Assembly: GCA_029204225.1 (NCBI GenBank)
Contig: CM055102.1
Location: 62,973,772 to 63,037,771 of the forward strand
Source of the DNA: Diphasiastrum complanatum
Taxonomy: Eukaryota; Streptophyta; Lycopodiopsida; Lycopodiales; Lycopodiaceae
Length of the DNA stretch: 64,000 nucleotides
Direction: 5' to 3'
Shown: positions 1-12,379 of the stretch, one piece after another
Numbering within the stretch: position 1 is the stretch's first letter
Layout of the letters: the number at the start of each line of letters is the position of its first letter
The notes under the pieces: generated by a model
Told to the model about the DNA's origin: nothing
Seen by the model: the letters and a program-made list of their open reading frames with translations, nothing else
The model's database searches: none
Program-made: the position numbers and the translations under genes

Positions 1-176
1 ATTATGACTCATTAATGAGGGACACGTGGGTGTGTCACACGTGCATGAATCAGATATCGCCAAGCATCATTATGCACGTGACAACTGTCATATCAATCAT
101 TTTCTGTAAGGCCGAATATTTTGGACCAATCATGCAACAACACGTGTCGTTGGTGATTTTTGATTTTTGGGTTTAT

Positions 177-415
177 TATCGATTTGAAGCGCACTTTTCA
201 ATCTCATTTCTCTTCGTTTGTACCTCTACGCTTGAAATCGATATTCCTTTCTAGGATATCGCTCTCAAGCGTGCTTTTTCACGTGTCCTTTAAAAAAAAT
301 TTGATTTCTGCATCAAATATCGATTTCAAGTGCACCTTTCAACCTTTTTGCTTTCCGTTTGTACATCCACACCTAAGATCGATAGATATCGCTCTCAAGT
401 GCATTTTTTCACCCC
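177..415. repeat. Degenerate two-copy direct repeat, about 141-bp spacing
   Basis: Two related units begin near 177 and 318. Both open with a TATCGATTT-type motif, pass through a TTTCCGTTTGTAC/TTCGTTTGTAC-like core and end with GATATCGCTCTCAAG followed by TTTTTCAC. An open frame runs through both units, but its composition is unremarkable, so I treat this as duplicated non-coding DNA. Confidence 0.6.
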
Positions 416-543
416 AAATTTCTCTTTCCAATGTATCCGCGGTCAAAACCGATACTAGAAGTCTATTTGACGCGCTTGAGATCGATATTGCACTAAAAAA
501 ACTAAGAATTTGTGACACTAAATAAAAAATTCAAAACACGTGG

Positions 544-682
544 TATATTGTCTACCAAATATGTTTTTGCTGGTATTTTCATAAACAAGATGCCAGCGAC
601 TGATGGTATTCATTCATAAACAAGATGTCTAGCTAGTGATGGCATAGCCAATCACCTTTGCCAGCGATGCATAAACACATAT
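544..682 (+). repeat. Direct repeat copy 1 (pair with 980-1120)
   Basis: A 139-bp segment starting TATATTGTCTACCAAATATG and ending at ATAAACACATAT recurs about 436 bp downstream with only scattered differences. It contains its own shorter internal repeat, GGTATTCATTCATAAACAAGATG. No coding content is seen. Confidence 0.8.
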
Positions 683-979
683 TAAAAACCATCAAGAGAG
701 CTCATTCCTGGAAAGTGGAGTGAGAAAGGTATACTAGCTCATCGTTGGTCCGAGATATACTTCTTTCATACCAAATTCTCTAAAGAGCTACCCTACTATA
801 CGTAGGATAGTATGCTAGATGGGTAGTGTTCGGCTGCGTTGAGCGCTCTTTAGAGTGGGTACCTCATGTATCTTACATGGTGGCATACATAAACATAGCA
901 AACTCTCATCTGGTCAGCAATAGCTTGTGAGATTGGAATTGGGCAGATGATATACCCTACAGAACAACGATTGTCAATG

Positions 980-1120
980 TATATTGTCTACCAAATATGT
1001 TTTTGATGGTATTCATTCATAAACAAGATGCTAGCAACTGATGGTATTTATTCATAAACAAGATATCTAGCTAGCGATGGCATAGCCAATCACCTTAGCC
1101 AGCGATGCATAAACACATAT
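980..1120 (+). repeat. Direct repeat copy 2 (pair with 544-682)
   Basis: Second copy of the segment at 544-682, in the same orientation. The interval between the copies (683-979) has no recognisable gene. Confidence 0.8.
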
Positions 1121-1662
1121 GAATGGATGCAAGAAAAGCATATCTAAGCAGTGATTGCCATATAGCAAACATGGTACCTCATACAAACTCTCTATTAAAA
1201 GCAATAACCTATACTGCGATGCAGTAGGCAGCGAAAGGGTGCCTTCCAAAACTTATGCAATATGATTACTTAATACACGTTCTAATAACAAGAATAAAGA
1301 AGTGTGGAATACACATACCGTGTGCATGGTAGAACCATCTCCAAACGTAGGAGGGAGGGCGCAAAGAGCTCCAAAATTGCTTTGCCAGAAGAGTAGAAGG
1401 AGGAGAGTGCAAGAAAGCGTGGAAAGAGAGTGCAAGAAAGAATGGGAGGAGAAGATGAAGCACCTCACCACTAATATAGGTGCAATCAAATGAAAGTAAA
1501 GTCGCCATTTGTAACCGTAGGATGAGAGGCAGGTGATCTTGACCTTTGAAAATGTCGTAAATGTAATTCGAGGTTTAAATTTGCCCACCAAAAAACTTTC
1601 TAAATTTGCCCACGAAAAAACTTTACAATATCAAGTAGAAAAAGTAAAGTGGAGTACCATCC

Positions 1663-2050
<388 letters not shown>

Positions 2051-2150
2051 AGTATGATGCCATTAGTTTATGTTTCAAGCTTACTAGTTTATGCTACTCT
2101 AATTCATAGTATCTTAATTTATGTGTTATTTATTCGTTTATATTTCATGT

Positions 2151-2154
<4 letters not shown>

Positions 2155-2226
<72 letters not shown>
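2155..2226 (+). repeat. (GA)n microsatellite, about 36 units
   Basis: Uninterrupted GA dinucleotides over about 72 bp. The DNA on either side (2051-2154, 2227-2512) contains several TTAGTTTATG-type short repeats and no gene. Confidence 0.98.
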
Positions 2227-2228
<2 letters not shown>

Positions 2229-2512
2229 CCAGTCCCCCATGTCGTTTCCTCGAAAATGGATGGCTGCAATTATTTTATTTACTAATTATGTGCAAATTAT
2301 TCTACTTACCAACTTTGTTTCATGCTATTAGTTTACGGTTTGTGTTGTATATTAGTTTATGTTTCATGCCTTTCTTCTCAAAGATCAATGTTGCATGGTA
2401 ATTAGCTTTAAGTATGATATCATTAGTTTATGTTTCATGCTTAGTAGTTCATGCTTCATTAGTTTGTAGTATCTTAATTTATGTGTTATATATTCGTTAT
2501 CATGCCTTAAGA

Positions 2513-2727
2513 TAGAGAGCAAGAGAGAGAGAGAGATAGAGAGAGAGAGCGCGAGAGAGAGATCATCAAAAGGTTTCTTGCTGGAAGATAAGTTTCCAAG
2601 AAAACCCAAACGCCGCAGGGAGGAACCATGTGGTGACAATATGGAATAAGATATAATCGTACAGTTCGGGAGTTTTGATTAGCACTCTATAATGTTCTCT
2701 CTTTTTCTTTTCTCTTTGTGTGTGTTT

Positions 2728-2763
<36 letters not shown>
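2513..2763 (+). repeat. Microsatellite-bounded dispersed repeat, copy B
   Basis: Imperfect (GA)n at 2513-2563, then the same core as copy A (TTTCTTGCTGGAAGATAAG to GATTAGCACTCTATAATG), then (GT)n at 2731-2763. About 70 bp next to the GA tract in copy A is missing here. Confidence 0.75.
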
Positions 2764-2765
<2 letters not shown>

Positions 2766-3530
2766 GTTCCTGTATCATAGTCCGAGCTTTTATAGGTATT
2801 GACTCAAAGATACAAGGACAATACCAGTATATAAATCACTTTTCCAACTATAATTAACACTAAACCATAAACCCTAAACAACAACAGGAAACCCACCCTA
2901 AAGTCCCCATAAACCATGGAAAATGAAAATAAAGAACTATGACAAAAGATTTGGACGTGCAACGAATTCTTGGAATATTAATGATGGCACGAATCCATTG
3001 AGGTTGCAAAGGGGGATAGCTCGCTCTGGAATCGAGTTGCCTATGTCGATTGGATATTTCGCCTAGATATGATGCCACCAAAGAGGTTGATGGTGTGCAG
3101 GCAGTTGGCGTTCTTGAGCCTAATGGTTCAACACATCGAAGAGAAAAAAATGTGGCGGTTACTTCGAACTCAATAACATGGTCATTTGGATTCAAACAAG
3201 TGTCCACATGTAACCATTTTGAAATATTGAGTTCAAAGTAGCAGCATCATTTTCTCTCTTCAATACTTCGAACTGTCAGACTCAATGACTGCCAAGTGCT
3301 TACACACCGTGGTCTTCTTCGGTGTCATCATAGAAGAGACACCCCCTCGTTACATACGAGTCACTTGTAGGGCCAATGAGTCTCATTTTGTGCTCTAAGT
3401 TGGATCATTATTGTTGTTTTAACTTGAAATGGTCATGAACGGACAATATATATATTGGTATTGACGTTGTAGCTATGAGTCAGTATACATAGAAGTCTTG
3501 GCATCCATTTCACAGTACTCTATATTTTAG

Positions 3531-3532
<2 letters not shown>

Positions 3533-3567
<35 letters not shown>
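3533..3567 (+). repeat. (AG)n microsatellite, about 17 units
   Basis: Pure AG dinucleotide run. The surrounding 2764-4087 contains no gene I recognise. A frame around 3640-3950 is Ser/Arg-rich and broken by in-frame stops. Confidence 0.97.
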
Positions 3568-3570
<3 letters not shown>

Positions 3571-4087
3571 TGATTTCTTTTTTCTATTTTTGAGACTCTC
3601 ATTGGTTGCCTGTAGTATTTTTCCTCCTTCTTCCATTGCACCCATTATGTTAGAGGGTGGATGCCCTAGCCAGAGGCCAAGCCATAGTCGCGGGTCATCC
3701 CGCTTTTCCTATATGAGCGAAAGTGAGGTCATTAGCTACCTTGATTAATTGTCTTCCTCGCAGCAAGATAGGGTTTTAGAGCGACTGAGGGCTCGACGCT
3801 TGGCTCATAGCTCTAGCAGAATAGTTGAGTACACATCATCGACCGAGGAGATTTAGTTGACTCCTCGTATAGATCGGACACATGTTTCCCTTCCTGTGAG
3901 GGTCACTCCGACGAGGGTCCCTCCCCACCCATGGCACTACTACTAGTGCCTCCTCCCGACACTCTTGGGAGAGGAGGAGGAGCCGCCTCGGTGTCTCCTA
4001 TTGTGGAGGATGTGGTGATGACCCTGATCCACCTGATGTGGTCATGAGTCCTGCACGTCCGCATAGCACATCTTGATGTAATGTATT

Positions 4088-4132
4088 GGGGGGGGGGGAG
4101 AATAGCAAATGGGGGAGGGGGGGGGGGGGGGG
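4088..4132 (+). repeat. Poly-G block (12 and 18-22 G runs)
   Basis: Two long guanine runs separated by AGAATAGCAAAT. They lie in a local patch where GGGAGAATAGCCA-like units recur to about 4200. The G runs could form G-quadruplex DNA. Run length may also be unstable or mis-sequenced. Confidence 0.9.
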
Positions 4133-4429
4133 TATCGAGGGGAGAATAGCCAGTGGCGACGGGGTGGGGGGGATCGAGATGGGAGAATAGCCAGCAAGGG
4201 CCTGGAGGGGAGTGAGATGAAAACCCCATGGTGAAACGTGACCCCACGGAGTAAAGCCAGGAGGATAGTCGAACTCAGTGGCAGTGGCTCCAGAGGTAGG
4301 GAAAATGTGAGGGGTAAAAGTGGTTATGTCGAAAATCTCAAGTGTGACAGATGCAGGAGTCGCAGTATCGTGTGTCGTACGTGTTGCCTCCTGGGTTAGT
4401 GTCTCTCGATCACTCACCCTTTAAGGAAG

Positions 4430-7104
4430 TGAATGCATTTCTTAGTGACTTCTTCATTGGGTCATATCTTTTGCCATAATAATGGCTTTTAGTAACACTG
4501 CCTCTCTCGTCTTTTATTGCGATATTCCCCAATGGAAAGGTCACTGAAAAATTTCTTTTACCGGATATTAATTTCCTGGATAGAATTCATCTAGTTGAAT
4601 TCATAACAGATATCTTTGTAACCATTGGGTTCTCCGCAGTTTTGGATGGCAAATGTGATGTTAGAAGTAAAATCTAATACATGGATTACATTGGATTTGC
4701 TAGTTGACTTAAGCTTGTCCGTAGATTTTATGCATCAGAAGGGTTTCGAAGCTTATCATTAACCAGAAAAGATCAGAATGTAATACTGCACCATGTTAAT
4801 TCTTCTGCTTAGATCACAGGTCAGATGTGGATTTGTGGTATCCATCTGATAAGCATGTCAGTCATCCGAATAAATGATTTCTCCAGTGTTGGGAACAAAA
4901 GATAATACCCTATATGGACTATAGGACATCTAGATGACCAGGAGATCTCTAGAATATCATATATGGCGGTCAAGAGTTTTCTAGAAGGAAGAGCTGATGG
5001 TATGGGACATCAGTAATTTCGGAAAGGAAATTCTAGGACTGCAAAGATCTGATTTTCAATGGAATGTTTTAGTACCTAGTCATCATACGGGAAAAAAGGA
5101 AAACCATTGATTAAATGTGGGGTATTTTGGAAAATTTTGAGGTTTAATCTAGATCCCAATAAGGTATCTCATTATTTACAAAATCAAAGGCCCTCAAAAC
5201 TATTTTTTGCTTTCTTAATTAATTCTTTACTTCTTAATAATTCCTTGAATATAAGACATCAGACTGATTTATATGAATTATTTCCAGCATGAAGTTATTC
5301 TTCTGAAAGGCTATTATGTCATATCAATTACTACTTGTGGGAATAGACTTGAAATTCAGATTAATTATAAGGTTAAAGTGTTTCACTTTCTTAAACCTAG
5401 AATGACTCTTTGTGCATAAATGGATTTCGATGGAATGGTAGTTTATGTCACTCGGGTGAAAATATTTGAAGGAAAAGTCATGTGTACAATAGAGTGAATC
5501 CTTTTAGTGGAATGCACTTATTAGTGACTTTTCTTGGATTTGGATATTTTCATATATCATATTTCTAGTTAACTTTTATTGAAATTAATAATTTCTTTAA
5601 AAGGAGGGGCGAAGTGATGGGCTAAAATTCTATTTGGGAATCTGTAAGTTACATAGTTTTTGGAAGAGAACCTAGGGACTGTGTGGACAATCTGGAACTA
5701 GAACATGTTTGATCCTGGAATCATTATCTATAAGTGGTACAGTAAAAGGCCAAAGGTTACTTATTCCGTTTTGATTGGAGTAGAAGTAAGTTTGATCAGA
5801 ATTTAAGTCTGAGAGTTCTATACTAGATTAACCTAATCTTAGTTTTAGTACTAGGATCAGTGAGGGGTGGATTGAGTGAAAGAAATTATGTAATTAGAGG
5901 TAAGTTGGATTGGAAAACTGTTGAGAGTGAATGTTATTCATCTCAGAGATTTTCGAGATACGTTATTTACTCATGAGAAATAGAAAATTTTTTGTAGCTG
6001 AGTTACAAGATCTCAATGAGATATCTGAGTAACATATGTGGGTTCTGGAGAAATCTGTCAAATAAGAATGTGTTTATGTATTGGGTCATAGTGAGATAAT
6101 TCAATTATGTGCACGATTAATCTTGTATGAATCTATTGTGTATTCCTGGTTAGTAGAGTTATTTGGTGCACTTAACCTAGTCGGTAAACATAGACATATG
6201 ATCAAGTATTGTTTTGACAGATACTTGCAGAGTTAACAAATCTTTGGGTGAAGATTTATGGATTAACTTATGAATGATTTGGATACGAATCTAAATGTGG
6301 TGTTCTACTATACAATTAAGATCTGCACCTAGACATTTGAGATTTCTGAATCATTGGCCATTAACTTGAGTAGTTGATTACTCCAGGATGAAGTTAATTG
6401 GTAAAATGACCAGTGTGATGTGGTTGCACCAGAAACTGGTAGTTTTGATTTATATCGCTTGTAAGACGCATGATTAGTGAATCTTCATCAGTTAAAATTA
6501 TGTGCATTGGATATATAGTATTCTTGCTAGAGTATTCCTTAGTTAGGGAGTGGACTTAGATCATTAGTGATTGTATCCCAGTGAGCTCAATTGGATAACG
6601 AATTATAATGAATCCGAGAATAACAATTAAATTGTATTCAGCAGATCTTTGGATATCTAGATTTAGTTCTAGATAGTGAATCTAAAGTCTTTGTTGTTGA
6701 AGATGAGTGTCATTTTGGTATGCATTCAGTCTTTAATTACCAGTGGTTAATAGAACTTGAATCTTGCACTTCAGTTAAAGAATCATGTCTGAAGAATATT
6801 CCTAAATCCAATATTTTTTTAGTGGAAAGATTTTGGAATGATTCTTACTTTTCATGAGTTATGTTGGACATATACTCCAGTATCCTATAAATGATAAAGT
6901 ATGGTTTTCGATTCCTAAAAATTATGATTGACGAATCATAGGAATCTAAATATTTCTGATTGACAGATCATAAATAGATACTTAATTATTGTCAGAGGAT
7001 TACACAGAATTGTGATGATTCTCAAGTGTGATGAATAAATCTTGATCTTTTAATTGAGTAAGAATTTGAATTAGTGTTTTGAATCTCTTTACTCTAGTAT
7101 TTTA
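4430..7104. other. AT-rich stretch without recognisable gene
   Basis: About 2.7 kb in which every frame is frequently stopped; the longest open frame is about 60 codons. The texture is that of old retrotransposon DNA, but I could not place any pol motif in it. A candidate polypurine tract is annotated separately at 5599-5614. Confidence 0.5.
5599..5614 (+). promoter_or_regulatory. Candidate retroelement polypurine tract
   Basis: AAAAGGAGGGGCGAAG is followed at once by TGATGGGC. This is the arrangement seen at the 3' end of many plant gypsy elements, where a purine-rich primer precedes an LTR that begins with TG. No matching second LTR was found, so the assignment is tentative. Confidence 0.3.
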
Positions 7105-7310
7105 TTGAGAACCTATGGATCTCACAGACATTCTCACAAGGGAAGTTACTTTACTTGTAGAGAATTTAACTTACCTAGTGGATGTTATTCTACTATAGTT
7201 TATGGTCTGTAGATCCTTGAGTATAGTTTTTTTTTTCTTCTTTTGATTAGATCTCCAGTTATTATAGGGGACAGACAAATCTATTAAGATGAATGGGTGC
7301 TATTTTCTCC
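7105..7310 (+). repeat. Fragment of module Q (third copy)
   Basis: This run matches 36365-36560 (+) and the complement of about 20090-20290. It carries the shared GACATTCTCACAAGGGAAGT and GGGGACAGACAAATCTATTA blocks. It is an isolated, more diverged copy of a piece of module Q, so the Q family is dispersed beyond the two large arms. Confidence 0.75.
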
Positions 7311-7689
7311 TTAGGTCCAGCAGAAGAACAAGTGGCCATATCAGTATCAATGATAAAATTATGCATTTCAACAGTCTTTTTCATACAGCAAATCAAAGTC
7401 TGAACAAAATGGTTAGGAAGTGGAAGGAGTTCCCCATAACCCAAAGCAGCATCATCCTATGGACTAAATCATGCAAACAAACCTTTGTTAGCTTATGAAT
7501 CGGATAAAAGATAAGAGATTCACTACTATCCCAACCAAGGAATAGTCAGATTTACACCACCAGGATGCAAGAGAGAGAGATACAAGACTGCACTTAGTTC
7601 CTCTTGACAAAGCAAGATTGAAGCTTTTTGAAGCCTTTATTCATAATCCAACAAGACAAAATACAGCTAAAAAGTAAAATACAATACTA

Positions 7690-7840
7690 GAAAGCACCAT
7701 AAAGCATAACGACTTTCAAGACGTCTAGCTGATACCTGCCACCATCCCACAAAACAAAACTGCTCAAGTTAGTTTATTGAGGAAGATAGGTGTCGTAGTT
7801 GAACAATAGTTGTTATTCATGTCCAAAAGAAGTTATACTA
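7690..7840 (+). repeat. Segment also present at about 38880-39010
   Basis: Both places share TACCTGCCA(C/G)CATC followed by CACAAAACAAAA and GAGGAAGA, in the same orientation. The partner lies just outside module Q2, which again ties the 7-kb region to the composite at 12.8-38.5 kb. Confidence 0.6.
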
Positions 7841-7848
7841 CTTAACAA

Positions 7849-8013
7849 CTTTGAATAGCATTTTAAAATCTAGTCCAATCTTCCCATGCACATGATGTTT
7901 TAGCAGTAGGCCAAGCCGTTATATCAGCGTCCAGCTTTGAATAGCATTTTAAAAACTAGTCCAATCTTCCCAAGAACATGATGTTTTAGCGATAGGCCAA
8001 GTCGTTATATCAG
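7849..8013 (+). repeat. Two-unit tandem repeat, 86-bp period
   Basis: The units begin at 7849 and 7935 with CTTTGAATAGCATTTTAAAA. Each continues through CATGATGTTTTAGC and GTTATATCAGC. They differ by a few substitutions. No coding role is apparent. 8014-8940 holds no recognisable gene. Confidence 0.85.
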
Positions 8014-8939
8014 CATATCAGGACAAGTGTCATACTGATCAGCTTACTGGCAGTTGTTCCATATCAGTTCATTTTATGCCTAGAAGAGTATGAAAAGTTT
8101 TAATTGTTTATAGTTTTACTTAGCCAAAAGATAAGGGTCTAAAGTGACATTTGACAGAAGATGTCAGAATTCGACATCTATAACAGAATCGTCCCAAAAA
8201 ATGTCTGATGTGTGTCCAATGTCTATCCGATGTGTGTCCAACGCATTTTTATGTTGGATTTCAACGTCCCTGATTAGGTTGAAAATAAATAAACAATGCG
8301 TGAAAAAATAGTGCGCACATTTTTATCGGGCTGTTCTTGGAGTGGTGTTCTTGGAGAAGCGATGTTCATGAATTGTTTTTGAAACAATATTTTTGAGTTG
8401 CATTCAACATTTGGATCAAATAATAGGCTAAGGATGAGGTACTTCTCATTCCTAAATCACTTAATACACATAGACTACTTTTAATTCCTATATTTTATTG
8501 CATTACTTCAGGTGCATTATGAATGACAATACTTTATTGCATTGCTTTATGCACATCATAAATTTCATTTACATTTCTATATATGATATTGATTCTTGTT
8601 TTGAAATCTGACATTGCGCATGGTTTTAAGTTTTTAGTTAGTTATTACGTCAACCCACATCTCGAAATTCGACATTGCAATCTTTGAAAAAAGAACATTG
8701 CACATATAAAAGCAATGGCAATATAGCACGATCATTTGCAATAATAATATATTCGTAACATCAATCAATGTATTAACAAAAAAAAAAATTGGTGCTTTAA
8801 TTTTGCATGAGTCTCTAGATCTCTAGATCTAACATGTACATCAACTAAAAACCGCATCAACTAAAACTTATAAACCTAATATATAAACTTATCAATGTAC
8901 TCGTCGTCGTCATGACGTCCAGTCTGCATGAACACAAGC

Positions 8940-9560
8940 AAACAAACTACATTAATATTTAATGCTCGGTTGTACTAAATTAAATAAAATTAGTATGAAT
9001 ACAAGCCACATTAGTATGAATAAAAAACTAGTACTTACATTTGGAGGATGACCCTCGTTCTTTAGTTTGTCGACTAATGCCTGATATGATTCCTTGAAGG
9101 CAAAGTCGTACTGCTCCTTAGTTGGTAGAAGTCCATAGTTCGCCAACTATCCATGCATTCAATTTAAGTTGAGATTAATTTAGGGATAAGTTGGAGCAGC
9201 TAGTCATAATGCATATTACAAAATAAAAGCATATGAAATCAAAGATAAACTATAAGAGTAGTTTAGGTTCACTTGCCATGCTTGCTTGCAATCCTGCCTT
9301 TCTGCTCGAGCCCAACCTAGGATTGCCTATCCCATGCATCCTAGCGGTCGCAGCATCTTTCTAAATCTTGTATTTATCTGGTGTTCATTCATCCACTTTT
9401 ACACGGTTCCAATCATTTCTTGGACACCAGGAGGGCTTGGATTCCCATCCCTATAAGCTCGTCGTGCCATATCACGACAATGCCTAATCCATAAGCTCAT
9501 ATGCTTATGAATTTCCTTCTCGTCGAATTCCTCTTCTTGTTGGAATTTGTCACGAAGGGT
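8940..9560 (-). pseudogene. Unassigned broken coding remnant, possibly transposase-related
   Basis: On the minus strand a Lys/Glu- and Arg-rich open stretch (about 9540-9400, containing MSLWIRHCRDMARRAYRDG) is followed, after frame changes, by a 64-codon ORF at 9146-8952 that begins MANYGLLPTKEQYDFAF. The second piece may be a separate exon. The basic, Trp-containing pattern followed by a Gly-Ser-rich patch is reminiscent of the plant En/Spm-associated Transposase_24 family. I could not confirm this, and the divergent position next to a TNP2 remnant is the only support. Confidence 0.25.
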
Positions 9561-9639
9561 ACCAACAACCCGTCATTTAAGATCGACAGATTGTTCAGAC
9601 AAATTAATTTTATGCTATTTGTGTTTCGTACTTGTGCAT

Positions 9640-10405
9640 ATATGCAGTTTATCACAAAGAGATGAATTACATTCAGATCAATCTAGAGATGAAGACACTA
9701 CTCAAGTTAACAAGGTAAATAATAAACCTGCATGTTTTCTTGTTCATAAAGATTTTGTTACTATAAGTTAAACTTTGTTATTACATGACCTCAAATATTG
9801 TGCTAAAGTGACATGTACTTGATTTTTGTTTCTCGTAGAAAAATTATTTTCAAAATAAAATAGGGTGCACATGCATCAAGTGTGATGGGCAAAAGATGCT
9901 TGAAAGGTGCATTGTTGAAAATCATTTGTGGAAGTTTGAACGAAAAGAAGAAGGTCAATCATCAAATTTGGAAGACATTGAGGTTTGTTAACTTTATATG
10001 ATTGTTTTTTATTATAATATTCATCAATCTATATGCGTCACTTATGGAATTTGCTTAATGTGTGTAGCCAATAAATCGAATACCATTCCATGGAGTTGAT
10101 TCATCCGTGTTTAGTTGCAACAACGTCAAGTTTTGATACACATGAGAGAACAAAGAACGAAACAAATTCAAGAGGCAAACACAACTGAAAAAAAGAGTAA
10201 TCAACTTGATTCTAATGACGATGATGATGAGGTGCAACACGATGAAGCAATGCACAACATGTTTGAATCTTACTTTGAAACAAATGAGAATGATGCTATG
10301 CACGCATCTTCTAATGAAAACGGAGATCATGAACAATTTGAGATGAATGAAGACAAGATTCTATTATGCAAAAAGGCAGACACTCCTTTGTATCCTGAGT
10401 TATGA
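9640..10405 (+). pseudogene. CACTA (En/Spm-like) TNP2 transposase, N-terminal remnant
   Basis: TNP2 is the DDE transposase of plant CACTA DNA transposons. A stretch near 9865-9990 encodes CTCIKC followed by a weak HLWKF segment, resembling the Cys-rich transposase-associated domain. A frame at 10115-10405 has an acidic linker (runs of Asp near 10215) and ends in a KADTPLYPE motif, close to the conserved 'PLYPGC' that precedes the catalytic part. The reading frame stops right after this motif. The missing C-terminal part is probably the fragment at 12380-12787, which has the same orientation. Frames are broken by stops, so it is not functional. Confidence 0.5.
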
Positions 10406-10835
10406 ACTGGGCTCATTATGTTCGCCGCGTCCATTTACATTTACTTTACTTTATGCATAAGCAGGCCTTAGGCCCTTTTATACATTAGTGAAACTTAGAC
10501 TATATGGTTGGCCTTTGGACTTATTATTCATTATGAGGCCATTTGGACATAATACTGAAGAGTGGGGGCCTTCTAATGAAAACGGAGATCACGAACAATT
10601 TGAGATGGATGAAGACAAGATTCTATTGTGCAAGAAGTCAGACACTCCTTTGTATCCTGAGTTATGAACTGGGCTCATTTCGTTCGCCACGTCCATTTAC
10701 ATTTACTTTACTTTATGCATAAGCAGGCCTTAGGCCCTTTTATTCATTAGTGAAACTTAGACTATATGGTTGGCCTTTGGACTTATTACTCATTATTAGG
10801 CCATTTGGACATATTACTGAAGAGTGGGGGCCTTC
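10309..10835 (+). repeat. Tandem duplication, 262-bp period
   Basis: TTCTAATGAAAACGGAGATC starts at 10309 and again at 10571, and the two units stay nearly identical to GAAGAGTGGGGGCC. Each unit contains the last ~95 bp of the TNP2 frame and the start of the following LTR-like DNA. The duplication therefore arose after the two were joined. Confidence 0.92.
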
Positions 10836-11099
10836 TTGGAGGGCGCACTATTATCCCTCCCAGTTGGCCCTAGCCACCAGAAGCTTCCTTTTAGGGCTTC
10901 CTCTTGGATATAAGTAGGGAAACTCTGTCATTTGCTATTCGGCTGATGATATTGATCTGTCTCTTTAGTCTTATTAATCTCTCTCTTTCCTGCTTTCTAG
11001 AGTTAAGTCTTGCTTATGTGCTGTTTTCATAGCTTAAGTCTTGCTTATGTGCTGCTTTCATAGCCTAGCTCTAAATCACTTGTGACTTCATCCGTAACT
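10398..11099 (+). mobile_element. LTR-like region (5' LTR of an inserted retroelement)
   Basis: Begins with TGAGTTATGAACTGGGC after the TNP2 fragment, includes a TATA-like GGATATAAGTAGGG (10906-10919) and ends directly before a primer binding site at 11100. Its left part is tandemly duplicated. The exact left border is inferred from where TNP2 similarity stops. A matching 3' LTR was not found. Confidence 0.5.
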
Positions 11100-11111
11100 T
11101 GGTATTAGAGC
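11100..11111 (+). promoter_or_regulatory. Primer binding site for initiator-Met tRNA
   Basis: TGGTATTAGAGC differs at one base from TGGTATCAGAGC, the complement of the plant initiator methionine tRNA 3' end that primes many retrotransposons. It sets the orientation of this element as plus. Confidence 0.7.
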
Positions 11112-11117
11112 ACTTTC

Positions 11118-11699
11118 ATGAGCATAATGTTGGAGATTTTTTTACCTCACCTCCATCGTTGCCCTGCCCTGATCCTCCATCGCTACCCCTATAGCTCCAT
11201 CGCTGCCCTGTCAGCCCTCCATCGCTGCCCCTTGTCCTCCTTGCTGCCTAGCGCTCCCCCCGCTTTGCTTCTTCTGTTCCTTGCTGTCCATCGCTGCTCC
11301 TTCCTTTCTCTCTTTGTCGCCCATCGCTGCCCATGCCTCTACTTTGATTTCCTTGCTCCCCCTATCTTATTCTATTTCTTGTCCATCGCTGTCCCTGCCT
11401 TTCGACCTGTCACTTTCATCCAAACTTTTATCATTTTGCAACCATCTTCTGCAATTATTTCAAAAGCTCTCCAGCGTCCATCCCCATCCAAAAATTCTTC
11501 AATTTTGTTTTCGTTTGCCATCTCAATTTGTCATTTGATTCCTGGCTATCCAGCACATTTTTTTTCTCTTTCTAGATGTTTCATTTTTAGCTTACTGTCC
11601 TTTGCTAGTTGTGATAATAGCAGTTTTAATAGACTAATTTGGGGTGACGACAATAATTCGCTACCTCAAGTTTTTGGCATATTCAGTTACCCCGAGTGA
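11118..11699 (+). other. Retroelement leader with CCATCGCTGCCC repeats
   Basis: A 193-codon open frame starts 7 bp after the PBS. It is driven by reiterated CTCCATCGCTGCCC units (about 11150-11340), giving repeated His-Arg-Cys-Pro peptides in a Leu/Ser-rich context. I read it as repeat-expanded leader DNA rather than a protein gene. The position suits a gag leader, but no gag motif is visible. Confidence 0.4.
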
Positions 11700-12335
11700 G
11701 ATTGCTCAAGAAAACTTATCCGATCAGTTTCGGTGCATGGAGGATAGCCTTTATAGCCTCATTCTTCGCTTTGATACAATAATGATTGGCTTAGCTACTA
11801 TGTAGTTATAGATTGATTCTTTACAGCCTCATGGTCTTGGAAAAGCTCCTGTCTTTCCTTCATTTGGGACTTTCCCTCCATTTGGATTTCTATCTTCTTC
11901 TGCTAGTCAGCCTGGTGGTAGTCCTTGATACTGATATAGCATGATATGATACTATTGATGATGTCATTGCATGCTTTGATGGTGCTACCGATGTTGTTGC
12001 ATGCCATGATATTGTTCCATGCTTTGATACTAATATATTTTGTCTTGCTACTATTGCTGATGTTGTTGCATGCTTTGATATTGTTGTTGAGTACTTTAAT
12101 GCTACTCGTGTTCATGAGCACCATGCTATAGATGTTGTCGCCTATGCTCCTTATTTCAATATTATTCATGGGTCTACGGTTTCAAATGCTTTGGCTACTC
12201 CAGTAGATCTCCATATGGCATACGGTTATACATTTCATGATGGTTATATTGTATACTCACTAGCTGATTTTGCTGATACCTGTCTAAATGAATGCGGTCC
12301 ATCTAGATGCATATTTAGGCTAGAGCTTATCAGTT
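11700..12335 (+). pseudogene. Gag-like fragment with Ala-Cys-(Phe/Tyr)-Asp repeats
   Basis: The frame has internal stops, but one part (about 11925-12110) encodes repeated 'V-A-C-F/H-D' peptides built from a GTTGTTGCATGCTTTGAT-type unit. The same repeat region is found in module Q1 at 19455-19640 and in Q2 at 36990-37180 (complement), so the element here belongs to the same family as module Q. No zinc knuckle or protease motif is visible next to it. Function unknown. Confidence 0.45.
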
Positions 12336-12379
12336 GATGCTTCTATTATTATGCCTACATATGGAGTAGATTTTCCATA

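Noticed and set aside
2873-2882. Telomere-type CCCTAAA repeats
   Set aside because: Only single occurrences here and near 40915; no array.
3903-4417. Two Pro/Ser-rich minus-strand frames of 114 and 139 codons
   Set aside because: They run through the poly-G block and GC-rich repeats in two frames at once, with no domain or splice context.
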